Shown: positions 17,767 through 27,188, counted from the stretch's first letter. The stretch is DNA of 64,000 bases from Streptomyces griseus subsp. griseus (GCF_003610995.1 NZ_CP032543.1:3782001-3846000); one strand, 5' to 3'. Numbers and translations are program-made. The notes: generated by a model not told the origin, from the letters alone.

Positions 17767-19497
17767 TCAGCCGAGTACGGAGATGTCGGTGATCCCGCCG
17801 CGGTACCCCCCGGTGCCGTCGGCGGGCAGCTCCGTGATGTGGATGAGGAGATAACGCGTCCGGACGGGCTTCTCCAGCTCTTCCTTGAGCGTCTTCCCCG
17901 CGACCTTCTTCGGGACGATCCGCTGGGGGAAGTCCGCGGAGGAGGACGGTGACGAGGCGTTCGGTCCCGCGGCGAACACCGCGGCCGTCTGGCCGCTGCG
18001 GTACATGTCCACATCGATGGCGCGGACGTCCTGGACCTTCCCCAGGTCGACGATGATCCCGCTGCCCTGCCGGCGCTGCGGGAGGTTGCCGAAGTTGGCG
18101 AAGCCCAGGTAGCGGTTGGTGATCCATGCCGTGGAGGAGTCGTCGTCGATGGCGTTCGGTACGTCCCCCGGCTGGATGCCCGAGCCGTCGGGCATGAACT
18201 CGGTGGCCTCCGCGATGGTCAGCGGCTTGGGCGGTGCGGGTGCCGGATCCTTCTTGTCCTCGGTCGTCTCGGTGACGCCGTCGTCGGAGCCCTTGCGCTG
18301 GTCGAGAAGGGTCTCCGCGAGCTGCCAGCTGCCGAGGCCGAGGGCGGCGATGAGGAGGGCCGAGACACCCCACTTGAGCACCCGTCCGGTGCGGCTCTGG
18401 AGGGGCGCAGGAGGGGCCGCCAGCACCGGCTGGGGCGCGGACGACGCGTGGCTGGACGGCCTCCCGTAGGTGCCCTGCTGATAGGTCGTCGGGTAGACCG
18501 GCTGCTGGTAGACGGGCTGGGCGGCGAACGTCGGCTCCGGCGGCAGGACGCGCGGCATGGCCGCGACGGCCTTGGCCAGTTCGTCCGGGGTCGTGCAGGG
18601 CGGTTCCTGCCGGGAGGCGGTGGCCCCGTCGTTGGCGAGTGCGCGCATGGCGAGCTCCGAGAGGCCGCGGTGGACGCCGGCGCGGACCTGGTCCGGAGCG
18701 ATGAGTCCCATGCCCTTGGGCAGTCCGGAGAGGCCGTACGCATCGCTCTCGTACGGCCAGCGCTGGGTCAGTGCCGCGTACAGGAGCGCGCCGATCGCCT
18801 CGGTGTCCTGACGCAGGGGGCGTTCGGAGGTGACGCCGCGCAGGGCGGCGTTCACCGCGAGGCCGCGGATCCGGTACTGGCCGGTGGAGCTGCGCAGCAC
18901 GGCACCGGGGGTGAGCCGAAGGTGCGTCAGGCCCTCGCGGTGGGCGGCAGCCATGGCCTGGGAGAGCTGGCTGACGAGTTGGTAGGCGTCGTGGGCCTCC
19001 ATCGGCCCGGCGGCCAGCAGGGCGGTGAGCTCCGTGGCGTCCGGGAGCCACTCGTGGACGACGTAGACGAGGTCGTCCTCCTCCACGGCGTCCAGCACCT
19101 GGACGAAGCGGGGGTCGCCGAGCAGCGCGGAGGACCGGGCCGCGGCCAGCACGGAGCGTGCTCGGGGGTGGTTCGCGGGCAGCAGGTGGACGCCGACCGC
19201 GCGGCGCAGTTTCTCGTCGACCGCCCGCCAGCTGCTGAAGCCGTCCAGACGGGTGACGCACTCCTCCAGGCGGTAGCGGTCGGCCAGTTTGTGGCCGCTG
19301 TGTACGTCGGGGGTCGCCGGAACGGCCTCGGAACGTGCCCGCCCGCCGCCGTCGCTCTCGGGCTTCTCGGGGCTCGTGCTCTCGGTCTCCTCGGCCTGCG
19401 CCGTTCCGTCGTTCGTGGCCTCGTCCGCCTTGGCGGCCGGCGGCTCGTCGCCGCCGTTGTGGGCCACGTCGACGGCAGCCGTGCTACGTTCCGCCAC
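17767..19497 (-). CDS. MurJ-associated membrane pseudokinase
   Basis: This 576-residue protein starts at GTG 19497, preceded by GGGGAGGCAGG. After a disordered acidic region comes a protein-kinase-like fold (LADRYRLEECVTRLDGFSSW to about residue 330) that lacks the HRD and DFG catalytic motifs; the catalytic-loop position reads GLTHLRLTPGAVL. A Pro/Tyr/Gln linker, one transmembrane helix (LKWGVSALLIAALGLGSWQL) and an extracytoplasmic discoidin/galactose-binding-like domain (NAIDDDSSTAWITNRYLGFA) follow. In mycobacteria equivalent domains are fused to the MurJ homologue MviN; here they are a separate gene 128 bp downstream of murJ. It probably recruits an FHA-type partner to control lipid II flipping. 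Confidence 0.85.
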   Translation of the reverse strand: MAERSTAAVDVAHNGGDEPPAAKADEATNDGTAQAEETESTSPEKPESDGGGRARSEAVPATPDVHSGHKLADRYRLEECVTRLDGFSSWRAVDEKLRRAVGVHLLPANHPRARSVLAAARSSALLGDPRFVQVLDAVEEDDLVYVVHEWLPDATELTALLAAGPMEAHDAYQLVSQLSQAMAAAHREGLTHLRLTPGAVLRSSTGQYRIRGLAVNAALRGVTSERPLRQDTEAIGALLYAALTQRWPYESDAYGLSGLPKGMGLIAPDQVRAGVHRGLSELAMRALANDGATASRQEPPCTTPDELAKAVAAMPRVLPPEPTFAAQPVYQQPVYPTTYQQGTYGRPSSHASSAPQPVLAAPPAPLQSRTGRVLKWGVSALLIAALGLGSWQLAETLLDQRKGSDDGVTETTEDKKDPAPAPPKPLTIAEATEFMPDGSGIQPGDVPNAIDDDSSTAWITNRYLGFANFGNLPQRRQGSGIIVDLGKVQDVRAIDVDMYRSGQTAAVFAAGPNASSPSSSADFPQRIVPKKVAGKTLKEELEKPVRTRYLLIHITELPADGTGGYRGGITDISVLG

Positions 19498-19625
19498 CGT
19501 CGTCCTGCCTCCCCATCCGTTGCGCGAAGCCGGCCAGCTCGCCACAGTCACGCCAATTGTGCCCACACTCCGGCGCTATCCACGACACGCGGAGTCCGGC
19601 GATGGTTGTGCGGCCGTGCGTCCAT

Positions 19626-21788
19626 TCAGCGTCCGAGCCGTCCACGGACCATGCCGACCAGGCCGTTGACCTCTTCGATGCGCATCTTCTTCGCCGCGAC
19701 GAAGAAGATGCCCATGAGGAGGACGCCGCCGCAGATCAGCGCGGCCAGCGACCCGAGGGCGCCGGTGCCGAGAAGTTCCAGGATCGCGAAGCCGATGCCG
19801 CCGCCGATGACGGCCGCGGGTACCGCCGCCATGCAGAGCCGGGCGTAGGTCCGCACGATATGCGCCCCGTCCAGGTCGCCGCCGAGCCGGGTGCGCAGCC
19901 GGCGCCAGGCGACACCGACACCGACCGCGTAGGCCAGACCGTAGGAGAACGCCATACCGACGACGGCCCAGCGGGCGGGCAGGACGACGTAGCAGAGGGC
20001 GGAGGCGGCGGCGTTGACGGCCGCCACGATGACCGTGTTGTAGAAGGGGGTGCGGGTGTCCTCGTACGCGTAGAAGCCACGGAGGACGACGTACTGCACG
20101 GAGTAGGGGATCAGGCCGAGGGCGAACGCCATCAGGATGAAGCCCATGGACCGGGCGGCCTCGGCGCCGCTGGAGGCGTACAGCAGGGTGCACATCGGCA
20201 GGCCGAGCGCGAGGAAGGTGAAGGCGACCGGGACGATGGCGACGGCGGAGTTGCGCAGCCCCTGCGAGATGTCGTCGCGGACCGCTCCGGGGTCGTTGTC
20301 GTGGGCGGCCCGGGAGATGCGGGGCAGCAGCGCGGCCATGACGGAGACGGTGATGATGGCCTGCGGCATGCCCCAGATCAGCTGGGCGTTGGAGTAGGCC
20401 AGGAAGCCGGTACCGTCCTTGCCGGCCAGCTTGCCCGCCGAGGTGGCGAGCTGGGTGACGACGAGGACGCCCGCCTGGTTGGCCAGGACGAACAGTACGG
20501 TCCACTTCGCCAGCTTGACCGTCTTGCCGAGCCCGTGGCCCCGCCAGTCGAAGCGGGGGCGGAAGCGGAAGCCGGCCTCGCGCAGGTAGGGGATCATCGC
20601 CAGCGCCTGGACGACCAGCCCGAGAAGGGTGCCGATACCCAGCAGCCGGACGCCTTCCGGCGGGATGGTGTCCACGCCCATCCGGGACTCGGCGGAGGTG
20701 CCGTAGACCCAGATGAAGAGGCCGAACGTGATGATCATGACGATGTTGTTGAGGACCGGGGTCCACATCATCGCCCCGAACCTGCCACGGGCGTTGAGGA
20801 TCTGACCCATCACCACGTGCACACCCATGAAGAAGATCGTGGGCAGGCAGTACCGGGCGAAGGTGACGGCGACGCTGTTGGCAGCGACGTCGTCGGCGAT
20901 GGTGTTCGACATCAGCTGGATCAGCACCGGCGCGACGAGGACCGCGATGGCCACGATCAGCCCGAGCGCGACCATCACCAGGGTCAGCAGCCGGTTGGCG
21001 AAGGCCTCGCCGCCGTCCTCGTCGTCCTTCATGGCGCGGACGAGCTGCGGGACGAAGACCGAGTTGAGGCCGCCGCCGACGGTGAGGATGTAGATCATCG
21101 TCGGCAGGGTGTACGCGATGGTGAAGCTGTCACCGAGGAGCGCGGCGCCGAGGGCGGCGGTGATCACCAGGGACCGGATGAAGCCGGTGAGCCGGGAGAC
21201 CAGGGTGCCGGCCGCCATCAGCGCGCTGGACTTCAGCACTCCGGAGACCCGGCCGCCGCCGGACTTCGGCGGGACGGGGGCGGGCGCCGGTTCCGGCTCG
21301 GGCGGGCCCGGGACCTTCCCCGACCCCTCTTGGTCCCGGAAGAGGTGGGCGAAGGCGTCAGGCTCCCGCCGGTCGTCCGACGCCTGTGTGACCAGGTCGT
21401 CGACGCCGACGAACTGCGTGGTCGCCGGACGGTCGCCGTAGGGGAGGTGCCGTGAGGGCCCCGAGGGCTCCGGGGGCGGCGTCTGGGCCCAGATGCGCGG
21501 GTCGGGGGCGTGCGGGGCCGCGGGCGGCTGCTGGTACAGCGCCTGCGGCTCCTGGTAGGTGCCGGGGGGCGGCGGCGGGTGCGAGGCCCGGTCGTAGAGC
21601 GCCTCACCCACCGGGTCCTGGGCCGCGAGGTCCTGAGCCCGGTAGGGGTCGTCCTCGTAGGCGTGCTGGAGGTACGGGTCGGGCGGCACCTGGCCGTCCT
21701 GGCCCGGGCCCGGAGGAACCGGGGGGCCGGACGGAGACCCCGCTCCGCCGGCGCCCTGGCCGCGGTCACCGTCGTACGGCGCGTTCAT
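19626..21788 (-). CDS. murJ: lipid II flippase MurJ (MviN)
   Basis: MurJ exports lipid II across the membrane for peptidoglycan synthesis. ATG at 21788 with GAGGTAGGGG upstream gives 720 residues. The first roughly 195 residues are a Pro/Gly/Tyr/Gln-rich cytoplasmic tail absent from most MurJ proteins. The MOP-superfamily core begins at VSGVLKSSALMAAGTLVSRL, continues TGFIRSLVITAALGA and contains about 14 hydrophobic segments, with the family motif GGGLNSVFVPQLVRA. The kinase-like domain found in mycobacterial MviN is instead encoded by the next gene downstream. Confidence 0.95.
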   Translation of the reverse strand: MNAPYDGDRGQGAGGAGSPSGPPVPPGPGQDGQVPPDPYLQHAYEDDPYRAQDLAAQDPVGEALYDRASHPPPPPGTYQEPQALYQQPPAAPHAPDPRIWAQTPPPEPSGPSRHLPYGDRPATTQFVGVDDLVTQASDDRREPDAFAHLFRDQEGSGKVPGPPEPEPAPAPVPPKSGGGRVSGVLKSSALMAAGTLVSRLTGFIRSLVITAALGAALLGDSFTIAYTLPTMIYILTVGGGLNSVFVPQLVRAMKDDEDGGEAFANRLLTLVMVALGLIVAIAVLVAPVLIQLMSNTIADDVAANSVAVTFARYCLPTIFFMGVHVVMGQILNARGRFGAMMWTPVLNNIVMIITFGLFIWVYGTSAESRMGVDTIPPEGVRLLGIGTLLGLVVQALAMIPYLREAGFRFRPRFDWRGHGLGKTVKLAKWTVLFVLANQAGVLVVTQLATSAGKLAGKDGTGFLAYSNAQLIWGMPQAIITVSVMAALLPRISRAAHDNDPGAVRDDISQGLRNSAVAIVPVAFTFLALGLPMCTLLYASSGAEAARSMGFILMAFALGLIPYSVQYVVLRGFYAYEDTRTPFYNTVIVAAVNAAASALCYVVLPARWAVVGMAFSYGLAYAVGVGVAWRRLRTRLGGDLDGAHIVRTYARLCMAAVPAAVIGGGIGFAILELLGTGALGSLAALICGGVLLMGIFFVAAKKMRIEEVNGLVGMVRGRLGR

Positions 21789-21838
21789 CGAAACCCCTAC
21801 CTCATCGTCCCCGGCCGACCGGCCACGACAGACATCGC

Positions 21839-24133
21839 TCAACGGTCCACTTTCTCACCCGTTCCCGACGGGGCCCCGCTTTCCGGTCCGGTGTCCGGGG
21901 TCGGGTCACTCGGCTGCTCGGGTTCGCCGCCGTCGCCGTTCGCCGTGTCGCTTGCCACGGCGCGTTTGCGGGCTGTGTACATACGGACCCCGGCCAGCAC
22001 CAGGAGCAGCAGGCCGCCGGCGATGACGAGCAGGACGGTGGGGGTGACCTCGGAGACCTTCACGGTGAAGGTCATCTCCTCGCCGTACGGTGTGCCGTCC
22101 TCGGTGAAGAGGCGGGCGGTCACCTGGGCGCGTCCGTTGGCGCTGGTCGCCGTGTCGAACTTCACCGACTGGCTGTGGCCGCCCCCGATACGGACCGGCA
22201 GCTCGGCCATCGTGCCGTCGTCGTTGAACTTCAGGCGGATGTTGTCCGAGGTCAGCCTCAGGACGAGCCGGTCGACACCCTGTACCAGCTTGTTCTGGAC
22301 CGTCACGGGGATCGTCGCGCTGCGGCCGGAGAGGGTGACGTCCGACTTGTCGATCAGCTGGACCTCGCCGGTGAGGTCCTTCAGGTACTCCAGCACGTCG
22401 TCCCGGTAGTCCTGCGCCTCCTGGGGGCGGCCCCGCCAGGACGTCGACATGGAGCGGTTGACCGCGTTGCCGAAGGGCGTCACCACACGCTCGGGCTGCG
22501 TGAGGATGGTCTCGAAGCTGTCGATGGAGCCCTGGGTGGTCCGGATGTCCTGGAACGCCTGGGTGGGCAGCTCCTGGTCGCGGAGCTTCTTCGGGTACGC
22601 GGAGGCGCGCGGCACCTTGGTGGTCGCCAGCGGGTCCGGCTTGGCCTCGGAGGCGGCGACCAGGTCCTGCGGCTGCGTCCACCGGTCGCCCGACAGGGCC
22701 TCCAGGGCGCGGGCCATCGACTGCGCCTGGGCGGCCGTGGGCATCCGCTGCGGGGCCACGACGATGGAGCGCTCGTTGTCCGGTGCCTGCTCGGTCAGCG
22801 CGAGGGTCTGGGCGAGGAACTTCTGGACCGCGAGGGTGGAGGCGCCCGCCCGGAGCAGGCTGCCGCCGAACGCGGTCGACAGCCGGGAGTCGGCGACGAC
22901 GGCGGTGGTGCCGCCGCCGACCGGCCGGGCCGCCGTCGGGGTGTACGGCAGGCTGCCGGTCTCCTGGAAGCTGTCGCTGCGGGCGATCACATGGTGGGCC
23001 CCCGCGGAGGTCGCCACATCCACGATGCCCGGGTCGACCGCGCCGTCCACGGGCCAGGCGAAGTCGGTGGACGGCTTCACATGAAGGATCGTCTCCACCG
23101 TGGTGGCCCCCACCGTGGAGGCTTTCTGCAGATGGCTGAGTGTGCCCGAGACGCCCTTGCCGCGGTGCGCGATGGAGGCCAGGTCCGTGTCGCCGAACGG
23201 CAGCGCGATCACCTTGCCGTCCTCCACCACCTTCTGCAGGGCGGTGATCCACTGTCTGGCGACCGTCCGGTCCTTGCCCGGGACGGTCGTGTCACCGGAC
23301 TTGACCTGGTATCCCCCGGCCATGGCGGCGACGCTCGCCAGCAGGTCCGGGTCGATGACCCAGGTGACGGGGAGCCGACTGCCCAGGGCGACCATCTGCT
23401 CCAGCCGTCCGCCCGGCGCCAGCTCCTCGGCCAGCTTGTCGTCGGTGAAGACCGGCGTCTGCTGTTCGTCCGAACCGGTCTCCGCGGTGACCTGCGGGGA
23501 GGCGATCAGCGGCCAGAGGAAGGTGAGCTTCGTCCTCTTGTCGCTCTTCTCGGGCTGCCACGGAAGGAACGAGCGCTCGATGCCCAGCACCTGCTCGTAG
23601 GGGGCGGCCGAGGTGCGGCCGGAGACCGAGACGCCCAGCTGGTAGACGCCCGACGCGTCGAGGTCCAGCTTGCCGACGGGAACGGCGAGTGTGAAGTTCT
23701 GGCTGATCCCCTTGGCGAGCTTAGGGATCTTCACCGTGTACTCGTCGTCGATCGTGGCCGGGTCGGCGCCGGGCGTGTACCCCTTGCGCTTGGCGGCGTC
23801 GTCGACCTCTCCCCGGCCGGAGAGCCGGGGGCCCACCCGCAGGCCGACTTCGGCGTCTTCGATCGTCTCCTTGCCCTCGTTGGTGAGCGTGCCGGAGACG
23901 GTCAGGGTGTCCCCCTCCACCGGGGCGGCGGGGGAGAGCGTGTCCAGGGAAACATCGACCGTGCGGGAGCCCGTGAGGGCCTTCACCGGTTCGGCGGCGC
24001 CCGCGCTCCCGGCGGCCGGGACGGTCAGCAGACCGGCCAGCAGGGGCGCTCCGAGGACCACGGAGGCCGTGCGCCGCAGCCATCGGCGGGCAGGAGAGGG
24101 GGGCATCCCCTGGATGTCTGCCGCCTGGGCCAC
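21839..24133 (-). CDS. secreted/membrane-anchored DUF6049 family protein
   Basis: This 764-residue protein has an N-terminal signal sequence (RRTASVVLGAPLLAGLLTVPAA) and one C-terminal transmembrane helix (VLLVIAGGLLLLVLAGV) followed by a basic cytoplasmic tail. Between them are an N-terminal Ig-like/CARDB-type region (VSLDTLSPAAPVEGDTLTVS, TLTNEGKETIEDAEVGLRVG) and a large extracytoplasmic domain. The gene ends 50 bp before murJ and is probably cotranscribed with it, suggesting a cell-wall role. The function is unknown. The family assignment rests on position and architecture. Confidence 0.75.
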   Translation of the reverse strand: MAQAADIQGMPPSPARRWLRRTASVVLGAPLLAGLLTVPAAGSAGAAEPVKALTGSRTVDVSLDTLSPAAPVEGDTLTVSGTLTNEGKETIEDAEVGLRVGPRLSGRGEVDDAAKRKGYTPGADPATIDDEYTVKIPKLAKGISQNFTLAVPVGKLDLDASGVYQLGVSVSGRTSAAPYEQVLGIERSFLPWQPEKSDKRTKLTFLWPLIASPQVTAETGSDEQQTPVFTDDKLAEELAPGGRLEQMVALGSRLPVTWVIDPDLLASVAAMAGGYQVKSGDTTVPGKDRTVARQWITALQKVVEDGKVIALPFGDTDLASIAHRGKGVSGTLSHLQKASTVGATTVETILHVKPSTDFAWPVDGAVDPGIVDVATSAGAHHVIARSDSFQETGSLPYTPTAARPVGGGTTAVVADSRLSTAFGGSLLRAGASTLAVQKFLAQTLALTEQAPDNERSIVVAPQRMPTAAQAQSMARALEALSGDRWTQPQDLVAASEAKPDPLATTKVPRASAYPKKLRDQELPTQAFQDIRTTQGSIDSFETILTQPERVVTPFGNAVNRSMSTSWRGRPQEAQDYRDDVLEYLKDLTGEVQLIDKSDVTLSGRSATIPVTVQNKLVQGVDRLVLRLTSDNIRLKFNDDGTMAELPVRIGGGHSQSVKFDTATSANGRAQVTARLFTEDGTPYGEEMTFTVKVSEVTPTVLLVIAGGLLLLVLAGVRMYTARKRAVASDTANGDGGEPEQPSDPTPDTGPESGAPSGTGEKVDR

Positions 24134-24315
24134 GCGCCTACCCGTCCCTCGTCGTCATCGGAGTCCGTCGATCGTTGTCGGTCTTGCGTCCCCGCATGGT
24201 AACGAGGTGCGGAGGGCCGAAGTGCTGGGGTCCGGCTCACATGATCGCGGGAGGCCCGCAGGGTCCGGATAAACGATGCCGTCGCGACCGGTCGGTGCAC
24301 GTACCCTTTTCTGTT

Positions 24316-25758
24316 GTGCCGAACGCCAACGAAGAGAACGCCAGTGCACTGAACCAGGTGCAGCATCGCGCGGTGAGTGAGCTGCTGCGAGTGTCCCCGG
24401 TCGCCGACGACCTCGCCCGCCGCTTCCAGGAGGCCGGATTCAGCCTCGCGCTGGTCGGCGGCTCGGTCCGCGACGCGCTGCTTGGCAGGCTCGGGAACGA
24501 CCTGGACTTCACCACCGACGCCCGCCCCGAGGACGTGCTCACCATCGTCCGTCCGTGGGCCGACGCGGTGTGGGAGGTGGGGATCGCCTTCGGCACCGTC
24601 GGATCCCAGAAGGACGGCTACCAGATCGAGGTCACGACGTACCGGTCGGAGGCGTACGACAGGACCTCGCGCAAGCCGGAGGTCTCCTACGGCGACTCCA
24701 TCGAGGACGACCTCGTGCGCCGGGACTTCACGGTCAACGCGATGGCCGTGGCGCTGCCGGAGAAGGCGTTCATCGACCCGCACGGCGGTCTGAAGGACCT
24801 TGCCGAGGGGGTGCTGCGTACGCCCGGGACGGCCGAGGCGTCCTTCTCGGACGACCCGCTGCGCATGCTGCGGGCCGCCCGGTTCGCGGCGCAGCTGGAC
24901 TTCGAGGTCGCCCCCGATGTCATCACCGCGATGACGGAGATGGCCGGCCGGATCGAGATCGTCTCCGCGGAGCGGGTCCGCGACGAGCTCAACAAGCTCC
25001 TGCTCTCCGGCCACCCCCGCAAGGGCCTGGGGCTCCTCGTCGACACCGGTCTGGCCGACCATGTGCTGCCCGAGCTTCCCGCGCTGCGACTGGAAAGTGA
25101 CGAGCATCACCGTCACAAGGATGTCTACGAGCACTCGCTGACCGTTCTGGAGCAGGCCATCGACCTGGAGGAGGAGGGTCCCGACCTCGTTCTGCGGCTG
25201 GCGGCCCTGCTCCACGACATCGGCAAGCCGAGGACGCGGCGGTTCGAGAAGGACGGCCGGGTCTCCTTCCACCACCACGAGGTGGTCGGCGCCAAGATGA
25301 CCAAGAAGCGCATGACCGAGCTGAAGTACTCCAACGAGCTGGTCAAGGATGTGTCGAGGCTCGTCGAGCTCCACCTGCGCTTCCACGGGTACGGCGACGG
25401 GGAGTGGACCGACTCCGCCGTCCGCCGGTATGTGCGCGACGCCGGACCGCTCCTCGAACGCCTCCACAAGCTGACCCGGTCGGACTGCACGACCCGGAAC
25501 AAGCGCAAGGCGAATGCCCTCTCCCGTACCTACGACGGGCTGGAGGAGCGGATCGCCCTGCTCCAGGAGCAGGAGGAACTCGACTCCATCCGCCCGGATC
25601 TGGACGGCAACGAGATCATGCGGACGCTCGGGGTGGGCCCCGGGCCGGTGATCGGCAAGGCGTACGCGTTCCTGCTGGAGCTGCGGCTGGAACACGGGCC
25701 GATGGAGCACGACGCGGCGGTGGCTGCGCTCAAGGCGTGGTGGGTGGAACAGAGCTGA
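24316..25758 (+). CDS. cca: CCA tRNA nucleotidyltransferase
   Basis: This class II nucleotidyltransferase adds or repairs the 3' CCA of tRNA. GTG at 24316 gives 480 residues. The head domain has LVGGSVRDALLGRLGNDLDF with the catalytic DxD, then RRDFTVNAMA and the DDPLRMLRAARFAAQL motif B/C region. An HD hydrolase domain follows (HDIGKPRTRR, VSFHHHEVVGAKM), as in the long actinobacterial form. There is no clear ribosome site before the GTG, and TACCCT lies about ten bases upstream, so the message may be leaderless. It is transcribed divergently from the DUF6049 gene. Confidence 0.93.
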   Translation: MPNANEENASALNQVQHRAVSELLRVSPVADDLARRFQEAGFSLALVGGSVRDALLGRLGNDLDFTTDARPEDVLTIVRPWADAVWEVGIAFGTVGSQKDGYQIEVTTYRSEAYDRTSRKPEVSYGDSIEDDLVRRDFTVNAMAVALPEKAFIDPHGGLKDLAEGVLRTPGTAEASFSDDPLRMLRAARFAAQLDFEVAPDVITAMTEMAGRIEIVSAERVRDELNKLLLSGHPRKGLGLLVDTGLADHVLPELPALRLESDEHHRHKDVYEHSLTVLEQAIDLEEEGPDLVLRLAALLHDIGKPRTRRFEKDGRVSFHHHEVVGAKMTKKRMTELKYSNELVKDVSRLVELHLRFHGYGDGEWTDSAVRRYVRDAGPLLERLHKLTRSDCTTRNKRKANALSRTYDGLEERIALLQEQEELDSIRPDLDGNEIMRTLGVGPGPVIGKAYAFLLELRLEHGPMEHDAAVAALKAWWVEQS

Positions 25759-25761
25759 ATC

Positions 25762-25799
25762 GGTGCGGGTGACGTTTCACGTGAAACATCACCCGCACC
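25762..25799. repeat. near-perfect palindrome centred on parS site 6
   Basis: Nineteen-base arms meet at the centre of parS (GTTTCACGTGAAAC at 25774-25787) with a single mismatched pair just outside the 14-mer. It lies a few bases after the cca stop and could act as its terminator. Confidence 0.85.
25774..25787. other. parS site 6
   Basis: This perfect GTTTCACGTGAAAC lies between convergent cca and the MFS gene, 45 bases from site 7. Confidence 0.95.
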
Positions 25800-25800
25800 C

Positions 25801-25850
25801 GATGGGCTGAGGGGCGTTGTTTCACGTGAAACAACGCCCCTCAGCCCATC
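25801..25850. repeat. perfect 50-bp palindrome centred on parS site 7
   Basis: Positions 25801-25825 are the exact reverse complement of 25826-25850 with no spacer, and the middle 14 bases are parS. The RNA would form a very stable hairpin in either direction, so it is probably the bidirectional terminator for cca and the convergent MFS gene, which ends at 25860. Confidence 0.9.
25819..25832. other. parS site 7
   Basis: This perfect GTTTCACGTGAAAC forms the exact centre of the 50-bp palindrome at 25801-25850. Confidence 0.95.
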
Positions 25851-25859
25851 CAGGACCGG

Positions 25860-27143
25860 CTACCCGCCGCTGCTGCGGTACCGCCGGCGGAACATCGCCA
25901 CCGCCACGGCCGCGTACAGCACGGCCACTCCCGCGATCACGGCGACGGACCTGCCGTCCGGCGGGAGCATCAGCGCCGCCACCCCCGCCGCGCTCACGAA
26001 CGCGACGTTGAAGAGCACGTCGTAGAGCGAGAAGACCCGGCCGCGGAATGAGTCGTCCACCGAGGTCTGGACGACCGTGTCCGTCGCGATCTTCGACCCC
26101 TGGGTCACGACGCCGAGCACGAAGGCGGCGATCAGCATGGGGACCGGGGCGAAGGAGAGCCCCAGGGCCGGCACCAGGACGGCCGCGGCTCCGGAGCAGG
26201 CGACGATCCATCCGTACCGCCCGAGCCGTCCCACGGCCCAGGGGGTCACCACGGCGGCGACGAAGAAGCCCGCACCGGAGGCCCCGACCGCCAGGCCGAG
26301 AAGCGCCAGCCCGTCGGACTCCTCGTCCGACCAGGCGTAGCGGCAGAGCATGAGCACCATCACGGTGAGCGCGCCGTAGCAGAAGCGGAGCACCGTCATC
26401 GCGGCCAGCGCCCGGGCCGCATGGGTGCGCTCTCCCAGGTGGCGCAGTCCGGCGACGAGCCCCTGTGCGGTGACGGTCAGCGCGGCCCGCAGCCGGAGGG
26501 GTGTTCCGTCGCGATCGGGCCCCAGCAGCGTGCGCGGCAGGCTCAGCGACGCCAGCGCGGACAGCAGATAGAGCATGGCCCCGAGCAGGACGACCGCCGC
26601 ATCGGACTCGTCGGCCACCAGTCGTACGGCGAAGGCGAGGCCACCACCCGCGGTGGCGGCCAGTGTGCCGGCCGTCGGGGAGAGCGAGTTGGCGACGACG
26701 AGCCGCTCGTCGTCGACCACCCGCGGCAGTGCGGCGGAGAGCCCGGCCAGTACGAAGCGGTTGACGGCGGTGACGCAGAGGGCCGAGGCGTAGAAGAGCC
26801 AGTCCGGTACCGAGGCGAGGATCAGCAGGGCCGTGCAGGAGGCCAGCGAGGCCCGCAGGAGGTTCCCGTACAGGAAGATCTGGCGGCGGGGCCAGCGGTC
26901 CAGCAGGACGCCCGCGAAGGGGCCGATCAGCGAGTACGGGAGGAGGAGTACCGCCATGGCCGAGGCGATGGCGGCCGCCGAGGTCTGCTTCTCCGGCGAG
27001 AAGACGACGTACGCGGCGAGGGCGACCTGGTAGACGCCGTCGGCGGACTGGGAGAGGAGCCGCACGGTGAGCAGGCGGCGGAAGTTCCGCAGGCGCAGGA
27101 GGGTGCGCAGATCACGCGCGACAGACATGGGAGCAAGCGTCAC
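25860..27143 (-). CDS. MFS transporter (putative drug exporter)
   Basis: This 427-residue protein has 12 predicted hydrophobic helices, beginning RNFRRLLTVRLLSQSADGVY. The motif-A-like loop is FAGVLLDRWPRRQIFLYGN. It resembles the MFS_3/enterobactin-exporter-like group; the substrate is not predictable. GTG at 27143 and ATG at 27128 are both possible starts, and neither has a clear ribosome site because a hairpin (27145-27188) directly abuts it. It is downstream of, and in the same direction as, the inositol phosphate synthase gene but separated by that hairpin. Confidence 0.85.
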   Translation of the reverse strand: MTLAPMSVARDLRTLLRLRNFRRLLTVRLLSQSADGVYQVALAAYVVFSPEKQTSAAAIASAMAVLLLPYSLIGPFAGVLLDRWPRRQIFLYGNLLRASLASCTALLILASVPDWLFYASALCVTAVNRFVLAGLSAALPRVVDDERLVVANSLSPTAGTLAATAGGGLAFAVRLVADESDAAVVLLGAMLYLLSALASLSLPRTLLGPDRDGTPLRLRAALTVTAQGLVAGLRHLGERTHAARALAAMTVLRFCYGALTVMVLMLCRYAWSDEESDGLALLGLAVGASGAGFFVAAVVTPWAVGRLGRYGWIVACSGAAAVLVPALGLSFAPVPMLIAAFVLGVVTQGSKIATDTVVQTSVDDSFRGRVFSLYDVLFNVAFVSAAGVAALMLPPDGRSVAVIAGVAVLYAAVAVAMFRRRYRSSGG

Positions 27144-27144
27144 A

Positions 27145-27188
27145 CACGTCGGGGGTCCGCGGGCACATTGCCCGGGACCCCCGACGTG
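27145..27188 (-). terminator. terminator after inositol-3-phosphate synthase gene
   Basis: CACGTCGGGGGTCC (27145-27158) pairs perfectly with GGACCCCCGACGTG (27175-27188), with a further internal stem CGGGCA/TGCCCG. It lies 63 bp downstream of the synthase stop on the minus strand. Confidence 0.85.

Noticed and set aside
21452..24202. 916-codon open frame antisense to murJ and the DUF6049 gene
   Set aside because: Same artefact; low-complexity product, while the minus strand carries clear family motifs.
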